From Clostridiales bacterium (GTDB lineage: Bacteria; Bacillota_A; Clostridia; Lachnospirales; Lachnospiraceae): DNA of 27,206 bases. Each line of letters opens with the position of its first letter. Position 1 is the first letter of the stretch. The notes beneath the pieces are model-generated. The model searched no databases, was not told the DNA's origin, and worked only from the letters and a program-made list of their open reading frames with translations. The stretch is taken from assembly GCA_030154385.1 (NCBI GenBank), contig JASKJZ010000003.1, positions 1 through 27,206 on the forward strand. The letters run 5' to 3'. The translations under genes and the position numbers were made by a program. Below, piece by piece: positions 22,540 to 27,206 of the stretch.

Positions 22540-25500
22540 TCATTCCCCTTGATATACCACATATCCCCCTTCTTCCCCTGCCCCTGGACCTAGTTCAATT
22601 TTCCAATCACATGCTTTTACGACTTGTTTATTATGTTCAATCGTAATCACGGTGTTTCCACTAAGTATTAACTCATCGATTAGGCTTAGTAAATGCTCTA
22701 TGTCCGAAAAATGAAGTCCTGCTGTTGGCTCATCGAATAAATAAAGTACATTGCCGCTCTTTTTGGTGATCAACTCCTTGGCAAGCTTAAGCCTTGCCGC
22801 TTCTCCACCGGATAAAGCAGCTGTCCCTTGCCCAAGCTTCAGGTACCCAAGTCCAACCTTTTGTAAGGATCGTAAGCCATCCATAGCCGCTTGCTCTTCC
22901 TTCCAAAATAAAAGGGCTTCGTCAATGGAAAGCTCAAGTATCTGATCAATGCTTTTGTCTTTATACAAAATAGCGCGTATTTTCTTTTTATATCGCTTTC
23001 CCTTGCAGTCGGGACATTCCATAACTGCTCCCTCTGTGTATTTTACCTTGATTTTTCCCTCGCCTTTGCAAAAATCACATTGTCCATATTCGCTATTAAA
23101 GCTAAAATATCTCTCATCCCATCCATTTTCAACGGATAGCAAAGCCTTTGCAAAACAGGCTCGAATGAAATCCATGACTCCAATATAGGTTGCAACAATC
23201 GACTTTGAGGTCTTTCCAATTGGTAATTGATCGACTAGAACAACTCCCAAAAATTCTCCTCCGTCTTGTGCGCGTTGATAGATCTCACCTTTTACCAGCG
23301 ATGATTTCCCGCTGCCACTGACTCCACATATACAAGTCAATGCCTTTTTGGGGAAGGAAATGTTAATATTCTTTAAATTATGGCAACACAATCCTTGCAG
23401 ATGTATCATCTCATATTCCAACGCATGCCTCCTTTTTTTTATTAATTCCGAGGTTAATTTGCTTTTTTCAGGTTCCATTCGTTTCCAGTATTTGCTTATT
23501 TGCGTCCCTTTGTGTTCAATCATTGCCGCAAGCGTTCCTTCACCAACTAACCTTCCCCCTTCTTCCCCCGCACCTGGTCCGATTTCGATAATGTTATCCG
23601 CAATCTGAATCATATCTTCATTATGCTCTACCATGATTATGGTATTGCCTTCCTTGATAAGTGCTTTCAATAAATCAATTACTTTTTTATAATCCCTTGG
23701 ATGTAAGCCCCTTGATGGTTCATCAAATATATAGAGAATTCCAGAAAGATGGTTTTTAAATGCACCCAAAAGCTTTAACCTTTGCCCTTCCCCTCCTGAT
23801 AGCGTATTAGTTTCTTGGTTCAGCTTTAAATATCCAATGCCCAGTTCGATTGCTGTATTGGAAAGTGAAAGAAGTGTACGGATGGCATATTCCGTTTTTG
23901 AAAAAGCTTGATCACTTAGCGATTCTTGCAAGGTAATGCAAAAATCTTTCATTTGAGAAAATGTCATGCTGGCTGCTATGGGATATCGGGTTTCGAGTAT
24001 CGTCGCCATTCTTCCTTCCTTTCCCAGTCTCTCTCCCTGGCAAGCATTACAAGTAGTTTTCGTCATATATGCATCCAGTGTCTTAGTTTCAGCATTTTCT
24101 TCATAAGCGCGTTCAATCATAGGTAATATTCCCTCGACCTTTCGCTTAATTTCTCCTTTTCGTCCGTTTTTTTTGTTATCATATTGAAAGCTTACTTCCT
24201 GCTCCGAGCCATACAACAATGCCTTTCGAAAGGCAATCGGCAGCTCGCGCCAGGGTTTTTCTAGATCCACTTGCATGGCCTTTGCTAGTCCAAATACCTG
24301 CCCCTTCATCCAATTGGCATTTGGATTGTTCCAAAAGGTTCTTAGCTTTCCATAAAAAGGGGATGCCCCCTCTAAAAGCGACAATTCCGGATGTGCAATC
24401 ACCTTCGTTTCATCGGGTATGGTAATTACTCCCGTTCCATTACAAACCGTACATCTGCTATCCGCATCCATATAACCAAATGTAGCAGGCGTCATATCAA
24501 ACATGATCGTATCACAATGATAGCACTTTTGCTTTGTTTGAAACAAAACGCTTGATCCATCCTCAAATTCAGCATAGAAGGCTCCCTCTCCCATTTCCAA
24601 TGCAACATCAACTGCCCGCTCTATGGAGGTCTCCTCCACTGCTTCCTTAAGGGGCGTAACAAGTTTAAAATTTTCTTGCTTTCTAAGAAGGGATAAAATT
24701 TTATCCTTCGTTAAAGGAATGACTTCGTTTCCACAGCTTGGGCAATGGCGTATCGCAATGTTGGCATAGATATTCCTTAAATAAGAATACGCATCCGTAT
24801 ACGTCCCAACGGTGGAAAAGGAATTTCCATGCGGGGCATCCTGTGTAATGACGACGGCTGGTATACAGCCTGCGATTTCATCTACCTTCGGGCTTTGAAA
24901 AATTGTATGGCTATGGCTTAAATATTCCATCCGCCTTTTACACTCTGCATAGATTGTCTGATTCACAAGGCTGGATTTTCCGCTTCCACTAACACCTACA
25001 ACGGCTGTTATTTTCCCATAGGGAATGAGAACATCAATACCCTTTAGATTATTTTCCCTTGCACCATATACCGCAATTTCTCGTTGCTTGTCATAAAGGT
25101 CCAGACGACCATTTTCTTTTCGTTGAGACTCTCTCTCATAAGTCTCCTCCTCGGACAGCATACTTTTCAATGTAAGGTTTGTCGATCTAAGGTCTTCGTT
25201 CTTATTGTTTTGTATTGTTTCATGGATCGTTTTTGGCCAGTGTGAAAGCCAATTAGGAACTTTCGCATCTGGCACACAATGCTCCATTGCATGATATGCA
25301 CTGATTCCAAGGCAAGGTGTTTTATCAAAGCTTTCTATTCCATTCAAATAAATTCTATTACTCTCTTCCTCCACCCGAATTACACGTGCAACCGTCATCG
25401 CGATTGGATTTGGTCTTACGGGTGACCGGGTAGCAAAAACTCCACTTCTTGGGGCATTTTCATACGGGGGATTACACATGGTGACCGTTCGATATTGTTT

Positions 25501-25845
25501 GGAATCGAACTTATCAAACCACCAAAAAACCGTGAGATAGGCTCCAGGTTTATATATCCCATTCTTTGGTATGCAATTATGGAATTGAATATAGATATTT
25601 CCCTTTACACTGCGAATCACTCCCATCGCATCTAGTTCGTAAGTCTGGAGACTTCCCATCCTTCGAAGAGTTATCGCTTCTTCCTGCTTAAGAGATAAGT
25701 CCACTGGATTTTTAACAGTATCCTCACTCGGAAAATAGGGTTTTATATCGAGTAATTCTGCTGCTCTTATCGGGAGCATCGATGAGGAACGAATACTACC
25801 TTGGTCATGTTTTACCTCCTGTACCGAAAGAATCGCTCGCTTCAT
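22540..25845 (-). CDS. UvrA-like ABC ATPase with N-terminal TrmO-type domains
   Basis: 1101 residues from the ATG at 25845; the frame extends to a GTG at 25872. Numbering here is from that GTG. Residues 10-56 end in LLDIKPYFPSEDTV, the closing motif of TrmO proteins. Residues 78-220 are a fuller TrmO-like domain with RSGVFATRSPVRPNPIA (142-158) and VPNWLSHWPKT. From 265 on it is UvrA-like: Walker A GVSGSGKS at 293-300 and again at 850-857, zinc-type CPSC, CYHC/CTVC and CDFC/CPDC pairs, LSGGEGQR and LSGGEAAR, DEPSRGLHP and DEPTAGLH. The UvrA part is about 850 residues, shorter than true UvrA (about 940), as in UvrA2-type proteins without the UvrB-binding domain. Those are linked to drug or DNA-damage tolerance. 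GAGGGG lies 9 nt before the ATG, which overlaps the preceding ORF. Confidence 0.88.
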   Translation of the reverse strand: MKRAILSVQEVKHDQGSIRSSSMLPIRAAELLDIKPYFPSEDTVKNPVDLSLKQEEAITLRRMGSLQTYELDAMGVIRSVKGNIYIQFHNCIPKNGIYKPGAYLTVFWWFDKFDSKQYRTVTMCNPPYENAPRSGVFATRSPVRPNPIAMTVARVIRVEEESNRIYLNGIESFDKTPCLGISAYHAMEHCVPDAKVPNWLSHWPKTIHETIQNNKNEDLRSTNLTLKSMLSEEETYERESQRKENGRLDLYDKQREIAVYGARENNLKGIDVLIPYGKITAVVGVSGSGKSSLVNQTIYAECKRRMEYLSHSHTIFQSPKVDEIAGCIPAVVITQDAPHGNSFSTVGTYTDAYSYLRNIYANIAIRHCPSCGNEVIPLTKDKILSLLRKQENFKLVTPLKEAVEETSIERAVDVALEMGEGAFYAEFEDGSSVLFQTKQKCYHCDTIMFDMTPATFGYMDADSRCTVCNGTGVITIPDETKVIAHPELSLLEGASPFYGKLRTFWNNPNANWMKGQVFGLAKAMQVDLEKPWRELPIAFRKALLYGSEQEVSFQYDNKKNGRKGEIKRKVEGILPMIERAYEENAETKTLDAYMTKTTCNACQGERLGKEGRMATILETRYPIAASMTFSQMKDFCITLQESLSDQAFSKTEYAIRTLLSLSNTAIELGIGYLKLNQETNTLSGGEGQRLKLLGAFKNHLSGILYIFDEPSRGLHPRDYKKVIDLLKALIKEGNTIIMVEHNEDMIQIADNIIEIGPGAGEEGGRLVGEGTLAAMIEHKGTQISKYWKRMEPEKSKLTSELIKKRRHALEYEMIHLQGLCCHNLKNINISFPKKALTCICGVSGSGKSSLVKGEIYQRAQDGGEFLGVVLVDQLPIGKTSKSIVATYIGVMDFIRACFAKALLSVENGWDERYFSFNSEYGQCDFCKGEGKIKVKYTEGAVMECPDCKGKRYKKKIRAILYKDKSIDQILELSIDEALLFWKEEQAAMDGLRSLQKVGLGYLKLGQGTAALSGGEAARLKLAKELITKKSGNVLYLFDEPTAGLHFSDIEHLLSLIDELILSGNTVITIEHNKQVVKACDWKIELGPGAGEEGGYVVYQGE

Positions 25846-25997
25846 TTTACAAATCCCCTCATCTTCGACCACAAAAAAACATGGATGTGGCTAAATTCCT
25901 CTACGTATTTCAATGCTTTTTTAAATTCTTGATTGACACAAATAATGGTCTCTTCCTTCGTGGTCTCGATCGTTCCTATTGTCTTTAGTTGATACAT
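25842..25997 (-). CDS. TrmO-like N-terminal segment, frame change into the UvrA fusion
   Basis: 51 codons, MYQLKTIGTIETTKEETIIC to ALKYVEEFSHIHVFLW, then an unrelated tail SKMRGFVK and a TGA that overlaps the ATG of the next gene. The start resembles the first strands of TrmO (a beta-barrel SAM-dependent tRNA methyltransferase), ending at the conserved EEFSHI. The continuation of that domain is found in the -1 frame (VVEDEGICKMKRAIL and onward). The switch point coincides with a T7 run at 25873-25879: one more T would join both parts into a single protein of about 1152 residues. Either this is a programmed or transcriptional slippage site, a mutation, a sequencing error, or two coupled genes (ATGA overlap). 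AGGAGTG precedes the ATG at 25997. Confidence 0.68.
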   Translation of the reverse strand: MYQLKTIGTIETTKEETIICVNQEFKKALKYVEEFSHIHVFLWSKMRGFVK

Positions 25998-26026
25998 AAA
26001 CACACTCCTTTTTCTCTTTTATCCAT

Positions 26027-26057
26027 ACTATAAACCCTCACATCATGTGAGAGTCAA
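26027..26057 (-). promoter_or_regulatory. MerR-type promoter with 19-bp spacer and operator dyad
   Basis: TTGACT at 26052-26057 and TATAGT at 26027-26032 are separated by 19 bp on the minus strand. Inside the spacer, CTCACAT-C-ATGTGAG (plus strand 26037-26051) is a perfect 7-bp dyad. An over-long spacer with a central dyad is the hallmark of promoters untwisted by MerR-family activators such as BmrR. It drives the TrmO/UvrA unit starting at 25997, and a MerR gene lies immediately upstream. Confidence 0.82.
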
Positions 26058-26059
26058 AT

Positions 26060-26083
26060 AAAAAAAGAGCATTTCTGCTCTTT
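26060..26083 (-). terminator. intrinsic terminator after the MerR gene
   Basis: On the minus strand AAAGAGCA pairs with TGCTCTTT around GAAA (8 bp) and runs straight into more T residues. It lies 3 nt after the MerR stop and separates that gene from the MerR-type promoter of the TrmO/UvrA unit. Confidence 0.88.
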
Positions 26084-26086
26084 ACG

Positions 26087-26918
26087 TTAAAGTAATCGTA
26101 AGGGAATCTGTAGCTCTGTGATGTACTCCTCTGGATTTTGGGTATCACACATCGATACATGACAGATCTGCCTATTTTCTCCCTGCATTTGATACTCCTC
26201 ATGCTGCTCTAGCCAATAGGCAAACTCTTTATAAGCAAGACTAATGTTTTCATAGGGTCCATAAATTATAAAGCATGCTGCCATATCTACCTTTTCGATC
26301 TGCCGATAAATAAAATCATTTCTCTTCATGGGAATTTGCAAATGATCCATAACGACACATATTTCGATATCAACCTGTGTCTCCCTGTAATCAAGGTCAT
26401 GATAAATGGAAAAGCTTTCTTGTTTACCTCGACTCCCCGTGTTTCCAGTGTTCCCAAAAGCCTCAGCAAATTCTTTCCATAGAAAGGACTCATGATAATA
26501 ATCTGGTACCACTCTTCTAATTGACATGACCTGCTGCTCTGGCAATGATTTCATGATAATTTCAATCTTACATTCTTTTTGTTTGTTGTCCCAATCGTAA
26601 AGCCATCCCTTCATTTGCTGCAGCTTTCGCTTCTCGGACTGAATCGTTTCCTCTGTCTTTTTTTATTTGCGCCAAAAGATTATCCTTGATATTTTCTGCA
26701 CTCCAGGTTTCCAGCAACGCTTTGATTTCTTTTACACCAAACCCCATATTTCTTAGCAGAATGATTCGATTTAGCTGATCAATTTGCTTTGCCAAATAGA
26801 AGCGATACCCATTTGTTTCATCAATCATAGCTGGCTCTAGTAATTTCTGTTCATCATAATACCGCAGCATTCTTACGGATACCTGCGTAATCTTTGAAAA
26901 CTCCCCTATTTTAAACAT
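26087..26918 (-). pseudogene. MerR-family regulator with GyrI-like effector domain (BmrR type), frameshifted
   Basis: The first frame (ATG at 26918, AAGGAA 8 nt upstream) gives a MerR DNA-binding domain: FKIGEFSKITQVSVRMLRYY, DETNGYRFYLAKQID and ILLRNMGFGVKEIK. After AQIKK it leaves the family sequence. The second frame resumes as TEETIQSEKRKLQQMKGWLY, the dimerisation helix, followed by a GyrI/AraC-type effector domain (PEQQVMSIRRVVPDYYHE, then FIIYGPYENISLAYKEF) to the stop at 26087. An A7 run at 26658-26664 marks the switch; six A would give one intact protein of 276 residues, the length of BmrR. The effector domain binds hydrophobic drugs in studied relatives. Its natural target is very likely the 19-bp-spacer promoter just downstream. 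Mutation, slippage or sequencing error cannot be separated. Confidence 0.85.
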
Positions 26919-27206
26919 ATTTTTCTTCCTTTTGGTAAAATGACGGAAAAACAGCTGCCCTTTCCCACACAACTTTCAACCTCTATGCTCCCACCATGTG
27001 CATCTACAATGGATTTTGCTATGGTTAATCCAATCCCTGTACCGCCCGTCTTTCTATTTCTAGACTTATCCGTGCGATAAAATCGTTCAAAAATATATGG
27101 CAAATCCTCGCTTTTGATCCCAATGCCTGTATCACTAATTTTTACCATGCAGCATTCCCCCAAATCCAACACCTCTATGTGTATCTCGCCACCTTCTGGC
27201 GTATAC
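26906..27206 (-). CDS. sensor histidine kinase, C-terminal ATPase part (partial)
   Basis: The frame enters from the right edge and ends at 26906, giving 99 residues. It contains the end of the N box (YTPEGGEI), the G1 box DTGIGI, the F box FERFYRTDKSR and the G2 box GTGIGLTIAKSIVDAHGG, i.e. the HATPase domain of a PhoR/VanS-type kinase. The sensor and the phosphorylated-His helix are outside the window. The last 13 bases overlap the start of the MerR gene, which is unusual for unrelated regulators and suggests cotranscription of the two. Confidence 0.92.
   Translation of the reverse strand, partial: YTPEGGEIHIEVLDLGECCMVKISDTGIGIKSEDLPYIFERFYRTDKSRNRKTGGTGIGLTIAKSIVDAHGGSIEVESCVGKGSCFSVILPKGRKICLK

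Noticed and set aside
22500..22540. TATAAT-like sequence as a promoter for the YjbR-MGMT gene
   Set aside because: No -35 element at a suitable distance was found, so cotranscription with the UvrA-like gene is equally likely.
1..27206. CRISPR arrays, insertion sequences, tRNA or rRNA genes
   Set aside because: I looked for evenly spaced repeats, transposase motifs and RNA-gene signatures and saw none in the window.

Overview
The window looks like a chromosomal segment of a low-to-moderate GC Clostridia bacterium, most likely Lachnospiraceae. This rests on gene content (an EF-G/TetM-like GTPase carrying a NYN domain, an ECF transporter with a fused ATPase, a C_GCAxxG_C_C family gene, Fe-alcohol dehydrogenase), strong AAGGAGG-type ribosome binding sites and AT-rich sigma-A promoters. 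It is an inference without database search. Apart from a partial DsbA-like gene at the left edge, every gene lies on the minus strand, so transcription runs from right to left.

Left third (1-9036): a DsbA-family tail converges on a TetM-like translation GTPase with a C-terminal NYN/YacP-type nuclease-like domain. Upstream of it lie an L-2-hydroxyacid (lactate/malate-type) dehydrogenase and an ABC-F ATPase. The ABC-F gene has its own promoter, a 42-codon leader ORF and an intrinsic terminator before the gene, which is the layout of a ribosome-sensing attenuator as found upstream of antibiotic-resistance ABC-F genes. Next come a membrane GGDEF protein and a membrane-anchored glycerophosphodiester phosphodiesterase.

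Middle (9057-12958): an Fe-dependent alcohol dehydrogenase sits behind a C_GCAxxG_C_C family gene that is broken by an ochre codon. Then comes a ROK-regulator/MFS-transporter operon, with a perfect 20-bp palindrome overlapping the regulator's start and a consensus promoter in front of it.

Transport block (13004-20578): TetR regulator, truncated MATE exporter, MptD/Trep_Strep-type ECF S component, EcfT, a fused double EcfA ATPase, and two half-size ABC proteins with exporter fold. The last five genes overlap or nearly touch and read as one operon. The combination suggests uptake of a metal chelate, haem-like or other scarce molecule through an ECF module and an IrtAB/YbtPQ-like pair. That substrate is inference.

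Right third (20627-27206): a chromate-family transporter, a YjbR-MGMT fusion, and a UvrA-like ABC ATPase that carries TrmO-like domains at its N terminus. The TrmO/UvrA unit is preceded by a MerR-type promoter (-35 and -10 separated by 19 bp, with an inverted repeat in the spacer) and then by a BmrR-like MerR regulator. The regulator is frameshifted at an A7 run, and the TrmO reading frame changes at a T7 run. A sensor histidine kinase tail runs off the right edge. The most unusual pieces are the TrmO-TrmO-UvrA protein under a MerR switch and the attenuator in front of the ABC-F gene.
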